DNA of 9,886 nucleotides from NCBI GenBank assembly GCA_023424475.1, contig JAFADX010000223.1:1-9886 (forward strand), in the 5' to 3' direction. The DNA is from Pseudomonadota bacterium. Its GTDB lineage: Bacteria > Pseudomonadota > Alphaproteobacteria > Acetobacterales > Acetobacteraceae. Made by a program: the position numbers and the translations under genes. Positions 1 to 7,423 of this stretch are shown here, in pieces (position 1 is the first letter of the stretch; each line of letters opens with the position of its first letter). Below the pieces are notes generated by a model, which was given only the letters and a program-made list of their open reading frames with translations, was not told the origin of the DNA and searched no databases.

Positions 1-905
1 GCGGCGGCCGGCGCGGGTGCGGCCGCGGGCCCCTGGGAGACGAAGCCGGTGCTGTCCCGGAAGTAGCGGAAGAATTCCGAATCCGGGGTCATCACCAACC
101 GGGTGTTGCCTTCGGAGAAGGCCTGCCGATAGGCCTGCATCGCGCGCCAGAAGTGGAAGAAGTTGAGGTCCTTCCCGAACGCCTCGGCGACGATGCGGAT
201 CGCCTCCTGCTCGCCCTCGCCGCGCAGCACGTCGGAACGGGCATGGGCCTCGGCGAGCAGCACGGTCCGCTCGCGCTCGGCGCCGGCGCGGATGCGCTGG
301 GCCACCTCGGCGCCTTCGGCGCGTGCCTCGCGCGCGACGCGCTCGCGCTCGGACTGCATGCGCTGCAGGACCGCCTGGGTATTCTCCTCCGGCAGGTCCG
401 CGCGGCGGATGCGGACATCGACGACCTCGATGCCGAACTGCTGCGCCTCGGTGTTCACCTGGTCGCGGATCTCGTTCATGATTCGCGGGCGGTCGTTCGA
501 GAGCACCGAGAGCAGCGGCTCGTTGCCGAGCACGCGGCGCAGCGAGGACGACACGATCGAGTTGAGCCGCGCCCGGATGCCGGCCTCGGTCGCGCCGACC
601 GTCTGATAGAAGACCAGCGGGTCGACGATCCGGTAACGGGTGAAGCTGTCCACGATCAGCCGGCGCTGGTCGCCGAGGATCAGCTCCTCGCCCGGCGCAT
701 CGAAGTCGAGCAGCCGGCGGTCGAAGGTGATGACCGACTGGATGAAGGGGATCTTCATGTGCAGGCCCGGTTCGCGGATGACGCGGATCGGCTGGCCGAA
801 CTGCGTGATCAGCACCTGCTGCGTCTGCTGCACGGTGAACAGGGCCGAGGCCGCCGTGACGAGGATGACGGCCAGGATCCCGATCAGGATGAAGGAGCGG
901 TTCAT
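1..905 (-). CDS. hflC: HflC, SPFH-domain regulator of the FtsH protease (3' end cut by the window edge)
   Basis: HflC and HflK form a membrane-anchored periplasmic complex that binds the AAA protease FtsH and modulates its degradation of membrane proteins. The visible 301 residues start MNRSFILIGILAVILV, a single N-terminal transmembrane anchor (about residues 4-24). A band-7/SPFH domain follows, with recognisable stretches such as VLITQFGQPIR, EPGLHMKIPFIQSV and DFDAPGEELILGDQRR. Next come an Arg/Glu/Ala-rich helical segment and the typical HflC ending DLNFFHFWRAMQAYRQAF and SEFFRYFRD. The last readable residues are a Pro/Ala tail, and no stop codon is reached by position 1, so only a short C-terminal part should be missing. 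The ATG at 905-903 overlaps the hflK stop (904-902) as ATGA, which indicates translational coupling in an hflKC operon. Identification is by family sequence features and gene order, and is secure. Confidence 0.95.
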   Translation of the reverse strand, partial: MNRSFILIGILAVILVTAASALFTVQQTQQVLITQFGQPIRVIREPGLHMKIPFIQSVITFDRRLLDFDAPGEELILGDQRRLIVDSFTRYRIVDPLVFYQTVGATEAGIRARLNSIVSSSLRRVLGNEPLLSVLSNDRPRIMNEIRDQVNTEAQQFGIEVVDVRIRRADLPEENTQAVLQRMQSERERVAREARAEGAEVAQRIRAGAERERTVLLAEAHARSDVLRGEGEQEAIRIVAEAFGKDLNFFHFWRAMQAYRQAFSEGNTRLVMTPDSEFFRYFRDSTGFVSQGPAAAPAPAA

Positions 906-2128
906 CGGCCGACCCCCGGGCCGCTGCGGCCGGACACGTTGCCCTGGCCATTGGCCCGGGACGGCAGCGGCTGCGGCCGCGTGGTCGGCAACTGGACCGG
1001 GCCGGACCGCGGCACCGCCGCACCTTCGCCGAGGGGCAGGAAGGGCACGATGCCCTGCAGCCGGTCGTCGACGATGATCATCGGGTTCTCCCGCAGGATC
1101 TCCTCCATGGTCTCGAGGTACATGCGCCGCACCGTCACGTCCCTTGCCGCCTGGTAGGCGGCGAGCACGGAGGTGAAGCGCGACGCCTCGCCGCGGGCGC
1201 GGGCGATCTGGCTTTCGCGCACGCCCTGGGCTTCCTGCACCAGGCGCTCGGCCTCGCCGCGGGCGCGGGGGATGATGTCGTTGCGGAAGGATTCCGCCTC
1301 GTTGCGCAGGCGCTCGCGGTCGGCATTGGCGCGCTGCACGTCGCGGAAGGCGTCGATCACCTGGGCTGGCGGATCGACCTTCTGGAGCTGCACCTGCACG
1401 ATTTCGACGCCGGCGCCGTACTGGTCCATGATCGCCTGGGTGCCGCGGCGGACCTCCTGCTCGATCTGGGCGCGCGCCTCGGTCAGCGCGGGCTGGATCG
1501 GGGTGCGGCCGATCACCTCGCGCATCACGGATTCGGCAGCGGACTTCACCGTGCTTTCCGGATTGCGCGTGTTGAACAGGAATTCCCCGGCGTCGCGGAT
1601 GCGCCAGAAGACGGCGACGTCGATGTCAACGATGTTCTCGTCGCCGGTCAGCATCAGGCTTTCGGCGAGGACGTCGCGCGCGGGCTGCACGCGGCCGCCC
1701 ATCACCGGGGCGTCCGACGCGCCGATGAAGCCGATGTCGACGCGGTTGATGCGCGTCACGCGCGGCGTCGTCACGGATTCGACCGGCCAGGGGATGTGGT
1801 AGTTCAGGCCGGGGGGCGCGGTGCGGTCGAAGGCCCCGAAGCGCATCACCACGCCCTGTTCGTCCGGCTGCACCCGATAGAAGCCCGAGGCCGCCCAGAC
1901 CGCGACCACCAGCACGCCGAGCAGCGCGATGCCCTTGCCGCCGCCGCGCGGCAGGTAGCGGCGCACCGCCTCCTGCGCCTGGCGGATCATCTCATCGAGG
2001 TCGGGACCGCGGCCGCCGCCGGTGGGGCCTCCGCCGCCGCCTCCGGGCGGGGGCGGCGAACCCCAGGGTCCGCCCGGGCGCGGATTGTTCCCCCAGGGAC
2101 TCTGACCGCCGCTGTTGTTCCAGGGCAT
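902..2128 (-). CDS. hflK: HflK, SPFH-domain partner of HflC
   Basis: Membrane subunit of the HflKC complex that surrounds and regulates FtsH. The protein has 408 residues. It has a cytoplasmic Gly/Pro/Asn-rich N-terminus (residues 1-40, starting MPWNNSGGQSPWG, typical of HflK) and a transmembrane helix at about 66-82. A band-7/SPFH domain begins near FYRVQPDEQGVVMRFG (residues 83-98) and contains PGLNYHIPWPVE. A long charged helix (REVIGR onward, then NADRERLRNEAESFRNDIIPRARGEAE) follows, ending in a Pro/Arg/Gly-rich tail. The reading frame stays open far upstream into the mrp gene, but this start is preferred: the HflK-like N-terminus begins here, and GGGAGG lies 11 nt upstream. The 3' end overlaps hflC by 4 bp (ATGA). 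The gene is divergent from mrp. Confidence 0.96.
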   Translation of the reverse strand: MPWNNSGGQSPWGNNPRPGGPWGSPPPPGGGGGGPTGGGRGPDLDEMIRQAQEAVRRYLPRGGGKGIALLGVLVVAVWAASGFYRVQPDEQGVVMRFGAFDRTAPPGLNYHIPWPVESVTTPRVTRINRVDIGFIGASDAPVMGGRVQPARDVLAESLMLTGDENIVDIDVAVFWRIRDAGEFLFNTRNPESTVKSAAESVMREVIGRTPIQPALTEARAQIEQEVRRGTQAIMDQYGAGVEIVQVQLQKVDPPAQVIDAFRDVQRANADRERLRNEAESFRNDIIPRARGEAERLVQEAQGVRESQIARARGEASRFTSVLAAYQAARDVTVRRMYLETMEEILRENPMIIVDDRLQGIVPFLPLGEGAAVPRSGPVQLPTTRPQPLPSRANGQGNVSGRSGPGVGR

Positions 2129-2139
2129 TCGACGATGGG

Positions 2140-2145
2140 CCTCCC
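2140..2145 (-). promoter_or_regulatory. hflK ribosome binding site
   Basis: Read on the minus strand this is GGGAGG, 11 nt before the ATG at 2128-2126. It decides the hflK start within a frame that is otherwise open to about position 3202. No convincing -10/-35 pair for hflK was found in the 183-bp gap to mrp. Confidence 0.6.
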
Positions 2146-2311
2146 AGCAGAAGCAGTGATGACGTCTGACCCGGCGCCTGCCATGAGGGGTGCAAGCGGG
2201 GCGGCGCCCGACCATATGGACGCCGGCCGGGTGCCGGGGAAGCCGCCTGGATGTCGAAGGCACCCTCACCCGCCGCGCCGATATTGTCCAGGAACGAGGG
2301 CTTTTCAAGCA

Positions 2312-3418
2312 ATGGCTGAGACTCTGGCGGAAGCGGTGACGGCCGCGCTGCGTGCCGTGAAGGACCCGGCGACGGGCCAGGACCTGGTGTCTGCGGGGAT
2401 GGTGCAGGGGCTCGCGGCGCGGGAGGGGCTGGTGCAGTTCTCCCTGCAGGTTCCGCGCGAGCGTGCCGCCCAGTTCGAGCCGGTGCGCCTCGCCGCGCAG
2501 CGTGCGGCCGCCGCCGTGCCGGGGGTGCTGAACGTCACCGCCGTGCTGACCGCGCACCGCGAGGCGGCGCCGCAGCCGGCGACGCCGCGCCAGGCCGCGC
2601 GCGCGCCGTCCGGCCAGGGACCGATGCTGCTGCCCGAGGTCGGCGCCATCGTTGCCGTCGCCTCCGGCAAGGGCGGCGTGGGCAAGTCCACCACGGCGGT
2701 GAACCTCGCCGTCGCGCTGGCCGCGCAGGGGCTGAGGGTCGGGCTGCTCGATGCCGACATCTACGGCCCCTCCCTGCCCCAGATGCTCGGCACGCGGGAA
2801 AAGCCGCGCGCCACCGGCCAGCGGATCACGCCGCTCAGCCGCTGGGGACTCAAGGCCATGTCGATCGGCTTCCTGGTCGACGAGGAGACGCCGATGATCT
2901 GGCGCGGCCCGATGGTGATGGGCGCGCTCGAGCAGATGATGGGCCAGGTGGACTGGGGGCCCCTCGACATCATGGTAGTGGACATGCCGCCGGGCACGGG
3001 CGACGCGCAGCTGACCATGTCCCAGCGGGTGCCGCTCGCCGGCGCGGTGATCGTCTCGACCCCGCAGGACGTCGCCCTGCTCGACGCGCGGCGCGGCGTC
3101 CGGATGTTCGAGAAGGTGAACGTTCCGGTCCTCGGGCTGATCGAGAACATGTCCTATTTCTGCTGCCCGAACTGCAACCACCGCACCGACCTCTTCGGCC
3201 ATGGCGGCGCACAGCGGGAGGCCGGGCGCCTCGGGGTCGAGTTCCTGGGCGAGCTGCCGCTGAAGCTCGCGATCCGGGAGCTGTCGGACGCCGGGACCCC
3301 GATCGTGACGGCGCAGCCCGACAGCGAGGAGGCCGCGACCTACCGCCGCATCGCCGCCCGGGTCTGGGAGAAGGCGCGCGCCAAGGCCGAGGCCGGTCCG
3401 GCCATCGTCGTCGACTGA
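2312..3418 (+). CDS. mrp: Mrp/ApbC-family iron-sulfur cluster carrier ATPase
   Basis: Cytoplasmic P-loop ATPase of the Mrp/NBP35/ApbC family, whose members carry and deliver [4Fe-4S] clusters to apo-proteins. The protein has 368 residues. Residues about 3-82 form a MIP18/DUF59-like domain (AVKDPATGQDLVSAGMV, then PGVLNVTAVLTA). A Pro/Ala-rich linker leads to the ATPase domain with the deviant Walker A GKGGVGKST (residues 119-127), LLDADIYGPSLPQML, and the Mrp signature MVVDMPPGTGDAQLTM. Cys284, Cys285 and Cys288 (CCPNC) include the CPNC pair that holds the bridging cluster at the dimer interface in this family. The start is the ATG at 2312 with GAGGG 11 nt upstream; the same frame is open upstream but that part looks non-coding. 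The gene is divergent from hflKC, and ilvD, itself an Fe-S enzyme, follows 95 bp downstream on the same strand. Confidence 0.95.
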   Translation: MAETLAEAVTAALRAVKDPATGQDLVSAGMVQGLAAREGLVQFSLQVPRERAAQFEPVRLAAQRAAAAVPGVLNVTAVLTAHREAAPQPATPRQAARAPSGQGPMLLPEVGAIVAVASGKGGVGKSTTAVNLAVALAAQGLRVGLLDADIYGPSLPQMLGTREKPRATGQRITPLSRWGLKAMSIGFLVDEETPMIWRGPMVMGALEQMMGQVDWGPLDIMVVDMPPGTGDAQLTMSQRVPLAGAVIVSTPQDVALLDARRGVRMFEKVNVPVLGLIENMSYFCCPNCNHRTDLFGHGGAQREAGRLGVEFLGELPLKLAIRELSDAGTPIVTAQPDSEEAATYRRIAARVWEKARAKAEAGPAIVVD

Positions 3419-3427
3419 TCCCCTGTT

Positions 3428-3455
3428 TTGGCGCGGGGCCGCATCCGCGCTAAAC
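3428..3455 (+). promoter_or_regulatory. Candidate ilvD promoter in the mrp-ilvD gap
   Basis: TTGGCG (3428-3433) and CTAAAC (3450-3455) are 16 bp apart and resemble a housekeeping -35/-10 pair, about 60 bp before the ilvD start. The match to consensus is partial; read-through from mrp is equally possible because no strong terminator hairpin separates the two genes. Confidence 0.25.
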
Positions 3456-3513
3456 CCGCCGCCACACGGCCGCGCGACGGGCGGCCGCAGCAGCCGCCAC
3501 GAGGAAACCCCGC

Positions 3514-5370
3514 ATGCCGCAGTACCGCTCCCGCACCACCACCCATGGCCGCAACATGGCCGGCGCGCGGGGCCTCTGGCGCGCGACGGGGATGAAGGAC
3601 GGCGATTTCGGCAAGCCCATCATCGCCATCGCCAATTCCTTCACCCAGTTCGTCCCCGGCCATGTCCACCTGAAGGACCTCGGCCAGCTGGTCGCGCGGG
3701 AGATCGAGAAGGCCGGCGGGGTCGCCAAGGAATTCAACACCATCGCGGTCGATGACGGCATCGCGATGGGCCATGACGGCATGCTCTACAGCCTGCCCTC
3801 GCGCGAGCTGATCGCGGACGCCGTCGAATACATGGTCAACGCGCATTGCGCCGATGCGCTGGTCTGCATCTCCAACTGCGACAAGATCACGCCCGGCATG
3901 CTGATGGCCGCGATGCGGCTCAACATCCCGACCATCTTCGTCTCCGGCGGGCCGATGGAGGCCGGCAAGGTCGTCCATCGCGGGCAGAAGCGCTCGGTGG
4001 ACCTGATCGACGCCATGATCGTCGCCGCCGACAGCACCGTGACGGACGAGGAAGTCCAGGTCATCGAGCGGTCCGCCTGCCCGACCTGCGGGTCCTGCTC
4101 GGGCATGTTCACCGCCAATTCGATGAACTGCCTGACGGAAGCCCTGGGCCTCGCGTTGCCCGGCAACGGCACGGTCGTCGCGACGCATGCGGATCGCGAA
4201 GGACTGTTCCTCGAGGCCGGACGCCGCATCGTCGAGATCACGCGCCGGCACTACGAGACCGACGACCTCTCCGTCCTGCCGCGCTCCATCGCGACGGTCA
4301 CGGCCTTCGAGAACGCGATGACGCTCGACATCGCCATGGGCGGGTCCACCAACACGGTGCTGCACCTGCTTGCCGCGGCGCAGGAGGGCGAGGTGCCCTT
4401 CACCATGGCGGACATCGACCGCCTGTCCCGCCGCGTGCCGGTGCTGTGCAAGGTGGCACCCTCGGTCATCAACGTGCATGTCGAGGACGTGCACCGCGCC
4501 GGCGGCATCATGGGCATCCTGGGCGAACTGGACCGCGCGGGGCTGATCGACAGCTCGGTCTCGCGCGTCGATGCGCCGAGCCTCGCCGAGGCGCTGGCCG
4601 AATGGGACGTCAAGCGCAGCCCGGCCGAGGCGGTGCAGACCTTCTTCCGCGCGGCGCCGGGCGGCATCCCGACCACGGTCGCGTTCAGCCAGTCCGCGCG
4701 CTGGGATGACCTCGACCTCGACCGCGAGAAGGGCGTGATCCGCGACATGGCGCACGCCTTCTCGAAGGATGGCGGCCTCGCGGTGCTGTTCGGCAACATC
4801 GCCGAGGAAGGCTGCATCGTGAAGACGGCGGGCGTGGATGCCTCCATCCTGAAGTTCACCGGCCCGGCGCGCGTCTTCGAAAGCCAGGACGCGGCGGTCG
4901 AAGGCATCCTCGGCGGCACGGTGAAGGCCGGCGAGGTGGTGCTCGTCCGCTATGAAGGCCCGCGCGGGGGGCCGGGCATGCAGGAGATGCTGTATCCGAC
5001 GAGCTACCTGAAGTCGAAGGGGCTCGGGAAGCTCTGCGCGCTGGTGACGGACGGGCGCTTCTCGGGCGGGTCCTCGGGGCTGTCGATCGGGCATTGCTCG
5101 CCGGAAGCGGCCGAGGGCGGCACCATCGGGCTGGTCGAGGATGGCGACACCATCGAGATCGACATCCCGGCCCGGCGCCTGCACCTGGCGGTCCCGGACG
5201 AGGTGCTGGCGCAGCGCCGCACGGCGATGGAGGCCAAGGGCGCCGATGCCTGGCAGCCGGCGGCCCCGCGCAAGCGCAACGTGACGGCGGCGCTGAAGGC
5301 CTATGCGGCACTGACGACCAGCGCCTCGCGCGGCGCGGTGCGCGACGTCTCCGGCGTCCGCCGCCGCTGA
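3514..5370 (+). CDS. ilvD: Dihydroxy-acid dehydratase (IlvD)
   Basis: Third common enzyme of valine, leucine and isoleucine synthesis: it dehydrates 2,3-dihydroxy-isovalerate or 2,3-dihydroxy-3-methylvalerate to the 2-keto acid. The protein has 618 residues, the length of E. coli-type IlvD (about 616), and resembles that subgroup throughout (SFTQFVPGHVHLKDLG, VCISNCDKITPGMLMA, SACPTCGSCSGMFTANSMN, GGSTNTVLHLLAAAQE). Visible Fe-S/Mg ligands and active-site residues are Asp81 (VDDG), Cys122 with Asp123 and Lys124 (NCDK), Cys195 within CPTCGSC (189-195), and the C-terminal DGRFSGG (513-519) containing the Ser that family structures place at the active site. ATG 3514 is preceded by GAGGAA with 7 nt spacing. 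The gene ends just before a strong hairpin and converges on the DoxX-like gene. Identification is very secure. Confidence 0.98.
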   Translation: MPQYRSRTTTHGRNMAGARGLWRATGMKDGDFGKPIIAIANSFTQFVPGHVHLKDLGQLVAREIEKAGGVAKEFNTIAVDDGIAMGHDGMLYSLPSRELIADAVEYMVNAHCADALVCISNCDKITPGMLMAAMRLNIPTIFVSGGPMEAGKVVHRGQKRSVDLIDAMIVAADSTVTDEEVQVIERSACPTCGSCSGMFTANSMNCLTEALGLALPGNGTVVATHADREGLFLEAGRRIVEITRRHYETDDLSVLPRSIATVTAFENAMTLDIAMGGSTNTVLHLLAAAQEGEVPFTMADIDRLSRRVPVLCKVAPSVINVHVEDVHRAGGIMGILGELDRAGLIDSSVSRVDAPSLAEALAEWDVKRSPAEAVQTFFRAAPGGIPTTVAFSQSARWDDLDLDREKGVIRDMAHAFSKDGGLAVLFGNIAEEGCIVKTAGVDASILKFTGPARVFESQDAAVEGILGGTVKAGEVVLVRYEGPRGGPGMQEMLYPTSYLKSKGLGKLCALVTDGRFSGGSSGLSIGHCSPEAAEGGTIGLVEDGDTIEIDIPARRLHLAVPDEVLAQRRTAMEAKGADAWQPAAPRKRNVTAALKAYAALTTSASRGAVRDVSGVRRR

Positions 5371-5376
5371 GAGAAC

Positions 5377-5408
5377 GGCCCCGGCCGCGGAGGGACGCGG
5401 CCGGGGCC
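5377..5408. terminator. Perfect 13-bp hairpin, probable bidirectional terminator
   Basis: GGCCCCGGCCGCG (5377-5389) and its exact reverse complement (5396-5408) flank a 6-nt loop. The hairpin begins 6 bp after the ilvD stop and ends 7 bp before the stop of the convergent DoxX-like gene, so it is placed to stop transcription from both sides. There is no T-tract on either strand, which is common for terminators in very GC-rich alphaproteobacteria, so efficiency and Rho independence are uncertain. Confidence 0.65.
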
Positions 5409-5415
5409 CACGGCC

Positions 5416-5874
5416 TCAGCCGGCGCGGGGGGACGGCACCGGCAGGCCGAAGCGGGAGGCGAGGGCGAAGATCTCCTGCCGGTGCGCATAGGCGACGAAG
5501 ACGCCCATGCACCAGGTGAAGACCGCTTCCTTGAACAGCTGCCCGCCGTCGCCATAGGGGTCGATGCCGATCGGCCCGATGGTGTGGAAGAAGATCGCGC
5601 CGCTCATCAGCCCGATCGTCAACAGACCGCCCCAGGCCCGCGTCAGCGGGACCAGCACGAGCACCGAGGCGAGGATCTCCATGCTCGCGACCGTCAGCCG
5701 GAAGGGCTTCTCGTAGGCCGGGATGCCGAACCAGTTGGCGAGCGGCTGGAAGATGTAGTTCACCGACCCCGGATGGCCGGTCAGCTTGTACTGCTCGTAC
5801 CAGAGGAACTCGTAGGCGATCCAGATGGCCGCCGGCCAGGCGAGCCAGCGGAGGATGCGGTCGGTGCGCGACAT
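5416..5874 (-). CDS. DoxX-like four-helix membrane protein
   Basis: Small integral membrane protein of 152 residues. Four hydrophobic helices are visible at roughly 8-25 (LRWLAWPAAIWIAYEFLWY), 59-76, 82-99 (GGLLTIGLMSGAIFFHTIG) and 113-130 (LFKEAVFTWCMGVFVAY). The layout and the motifs YEQYKLTGHPGSV after helix 1 and YEKPFRLTVASMEILASVLVL in helix 2 resemble DoxX/DoxD-like quinol-oxidase-associated proteins, a family whose biochemical role is mostly unknown. The frame is open to about 6003, but the ATG at 5874 is chosen because GAGGGAG lies 7 nt upstream and the hydrophobic protein begins there. It is last in a possible minus-strand series with thyX and the small membrane protein, although hairpins lie in between. 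The DoxX assignment is by overall pattern and is moderately sure. Confidence 0.85.
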   Translation of the reverse strand: MSRTDRILRWLAWPAAIWIAYEFLWYEQYKLTGHPGSVNYIFQPLANWFGIPAYEKPFRLTVASMEILASVLVLVPLTRAWGGLLTIGLMSGAIFFHTIGPIGIDPYGDGGQLFKEAVFTWCMGVFVAYAHRQEIFALASRFGLPVPSPRAG

Positions 5875-5958
5875 GGGCGTGCTCCCTCGGGCGGATATGC
5901 GAGGGGATTCGTCGCCGCCGGCGGAACGGTTACGCGGCGCCCCGGAGACCGCTTGGGA

Positions 5959-5976
5959 ATGCGCCGTTCGGCGCAT
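5959..5976. repeat. Short hairpin in the DoxX-like gene leader
   Basis: ATGCGCC (5959-5965) and GGCGCAT (5970-5976) form a perfect 7-bp stem with a 4-nt loop. It lies between the nested inverted repeat at 5987-6054 and the DoxX-like start, so it would be in the 5' leader of that gene or act as a second terminator hairpin for the upstream gene. Function is unknown. Confidence 0.4.
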
Positions 5977-5986
5977 CCTGCGGCCC

Positions 5987-6054
5987 GGCACCGGCCCGGC
6001 CACCCATCCAGGATACTGGCGTTGGGTGGCCGGGCGGGGGAGCGGGCCGGTGCC
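5987..6054. repeat. Nested inverted repeat, possible terminator or attenuator
   Basis: Two perfect inverted repeats share bases. GCCCGGCCACCCA (5994-6006) pairs with 6023-6035, with a small inner stem CCAG/CTGG (6008-6011 and 6016-6019) around a GATA loop. An outer pair joins GGCACCGGCCC (5987-5997) to GGGCCGGTGCC (6044-6054). The arms overlap at 5994-5997, so the two pairings partly exclude each other. The element starts 21 bp downstream of the stop of the small membrane protein gene on the minus strand, the position of a terminator. It has no downstream T-tract. Confidence 0.5.
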
Positions 6055-6075
6055 GACATTCTCAAAAACGGCCTC

Positions 6076-6330
6076 TCAGCGCCGGAGGGTCATCCGCCCC
6101 ACCACGAAGCCGAAGGCGAAGGTGCCGAGCAGCACGGCGCCGATATCGCCGAGCATGGCATGCGCCAGCGGCAGACCCACCAGCAGCGCCAGGGTGAAGC
6201 CGGCGATGAAGGCCCAGCGCCGCGCCGTGGGGGAAAGCCCCGCAGGCTTCTTCGGCTTCCGTGCCGGCGCGGGTTTGGTGGCCGGCGCCGCCCGCCGCGC
6301 CCCGCCGCGGCCCTTGGCCGCGCCGCTCAC
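6076..6330 (-). CDS. Small two-helix membrane protein, unknown function
   Basis: Not recognised. With the GTG start at 6330 it has 84 residues: a basic, Ala/Pro/Lys-rich cytoplasmic-looking N-terminus (about 1-38, with KPAPARKPKKPAG) followed by two hydrophobic segments, about 39-56 (WAFIAGFTLALLVGLPLAHA) and 60-79 (LGDIGAVLLGTFAFGFVVG), and a short basic end (RMTLRR). GC-rich third positions and clean hydrophobic segments in this frame argue that it is a real gene. The start is uncertain: neither the GTG at 6330 nor a TTG at 6372 has a clear Shine-Dalgarno sequence. It lies 87 bp downstream of thyX on the same strand and may be co-transcribed with it. A nested hairpin follows its stop. Confidence 0.6.
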   Translation of the reverse strand: MSGAAKGRGGARRAAPATKPAPARKPKKPAGLSPTARRWAFIAGFTLALLVGLPLAHAMLGDIGAVLLGTFAFGFVVGRMTLRR

Positions 6331-6417
6331 GGTGCAGGCCCGGACAGGGCAGCCGCCCCGGCGCGGCCGCAAGGCCAGCCGTCCGGCGCGAGGGGGCCGG
6401 GGATCGCGGCGGCGCGG

Positions 6418-7359
6418 TCAGCCTGCATCTCGGCCAAGGGTCTCCATCAGCTCGCGCCATTCGCGCCTGGACAGGCCCGAGCCTTCCTGCGCGACGCTCT
6501 CGCCAGCCAGCATCCGCTTCACGATGCCCATCATCTGCGCGGAGAGCGTGACGGCGCCGAGCCGGTAGTCGCGAAAGGCGTCATGGGCCATCGGCACCCA
6601 GGCCTTCACGCTGTCGAGCATCGCCTCGGCATAGACGCGGATCTCGTATTGCGCATGGGCATCGGCGCGCAGCGAGAGGAAATGCAGCAGGTTGTGCAGG
6701 TCGGTCTTCCAGTACCACTGCGTATAGGCGTTCAGCGTCAGGTTCATCCGCGCCAGTTCCCGCGCCAGGCCCTGCCGGCCAGGGTCGCGCTTCTGCCCGT
6801 CATCCTCCTCGTTCAGCATCTCGAGGTAATGGTCGTAGTTGCGCGTCGCGTCCTCGCGCAGCAGGTCGAGCACGCGCGCCGCTTCCTCGCCTTCCAGGAT
6901 GTCGCCGCGGCCCTGCCGGTTCGCCACGGACTGCGCGGCGAGGTGGTCCGGCGCCGGGACGTAGAACTCCCGGTCGAGGATGGAATAGCGCGCCGAATAC
7001 TCGTTCACGTTCGCCGTGCGGTGCCGGATCCACTGCCGCGCCACGAAGATCGGCAGCTTCACGTGGTACTTGATCTCGCACATCTCGAAGGGCGTCGAAT
7101 GCCGGTGGCGCATGAGGTAGCGGATCAGGCCGCGGTCCTCGTTCGCCGCGCGCGTGCCGCGGCCATAGGAGACGCGCGCCGCCTGCACGATGGCGGCGTC
7201 GTCGCCCATGTAGTCGATCACGCGCACGAAGCCGTGGTCGAGCACCGGGATCGCCTGGAACAGCATTCCTTCCAGGGCCGGCACTGTCGGGCGGCGCGTG
7301 CGGCCTTCGACGGCGCGCGCGGCATCGATCTCCTGCTGCTGTTCGGCGGTCAGCGCCAT
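6418..7359 (-). CDS. thyX: FAD-dependent thymidylate synthase (ThyX)
   Basis: Flavin-dependent thymidylate synthase makes dTMP from dUMP using methylene-tetrahydrofolate as carbon donor and reduced FAD as hydride carrier, so unlike ThyA it leaves tetrahydrofolate rather than dihydrofolate. The protein has 313 residues, in the longer size class seen in alphaproteobacteria. The defining ThyX motif RHR-x7-S is present at residues 112-122 (RHRTANVNEYS, followed by ARY). Other family stretches are DYMGDDAAIVQAARVSYG (about 49-66), RHRHSTPFE (84-92) and LHNLLHFLSLRADAHAQYEIR. The ATG at 7359 has only a weak upstream purine stretch (ACGGGGA). No thyA or folA is in the window. The gene is divergent from the amidohydrolase and upstream of the small membrane protein gene. 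Confidence 0.97.
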   Translation of the reverse strand: MALTAEQQQEIDAARAVEGRTRRPTVPALEGMLFQAIPVLDHGFVRVIDYMGDDAAIVQAARVSYGRGTRAANEDRGLIRYLMRHRHSTPFEMCEIKYHVKLPIFVARQWIRHRTANVNEYSARYSILDREFYVPAPDHLAAQSVANRQGRGDILEGEEAARVLDLLREDATRNYDHYLEMLNEEDDGQKRDPGRQGLARELARMNLTLNAYTQWYWKTDLHNLLHFLSLRADAHAQYEIRVYAEAMLDSVKAWVPMAHDAFRDYRLGAVTLSAQMMGIVKRMLAGESVAQEGSGLSRREWRELMETLGRDAG

Positions 7360-7386
7360 GGTGGGTCCCCGTGCGATAGAGCCTGC

Positions 7387-7416
7387 CTAATACGGGGCCG
7401 GGCCCGAGTCGTCACA
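7387..7416 (-). promoter_or_regulatory. Candidate thyX promoter
   Basis: Read on the minus strand, TGTGAC (7416-7411) and TATTAG (7392-7387) are separated by 18 bp, which would start a transcript near 7380 and leave a leader of about 20 nt before the thyX ATG. The match to the -35 consensus is only partial, so this is a suggestion. Confidence 0.3.
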
Positions 7417-7423
7417 GGTGGTC

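Noticed and set aside
2229..2265. 7-bp inverted repeat GGGTGCC/GGCACCC in the hflK-mrp gap, as a possible operator
   Set aside because: With 23 bp between arms in very GC-rich sequence it is expected by chance, and it fits no known operator.
902..3202. A 766-residue open frame on the minus strand, reaching from hflK across mrp
   Set aside because: Only the last 408 residues are HflK. The upstream part is the antisense of mrp, is full of Arg/His/Gly as expected for a GC-rich shadow frame, and is bypassed by a good ribosome binding site at 2140-2145.
3340..5184. A 614-residue minus-strand open frame opposite ilvD
   Set aside because: Composition (Arg, Ala, Asp, His-rich, no domain) is that of the antisense of a high-GC gene; ilvD on the other strand is unmistakable.
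6062..6460. A 132-residue minus-strand frame over the small membrane protein gene and the thyX end
   Set aside because: It overlaps thyX and lacks hydrophobic segments; the alternative frame at 6076-6330 gives two clean membrane helices.
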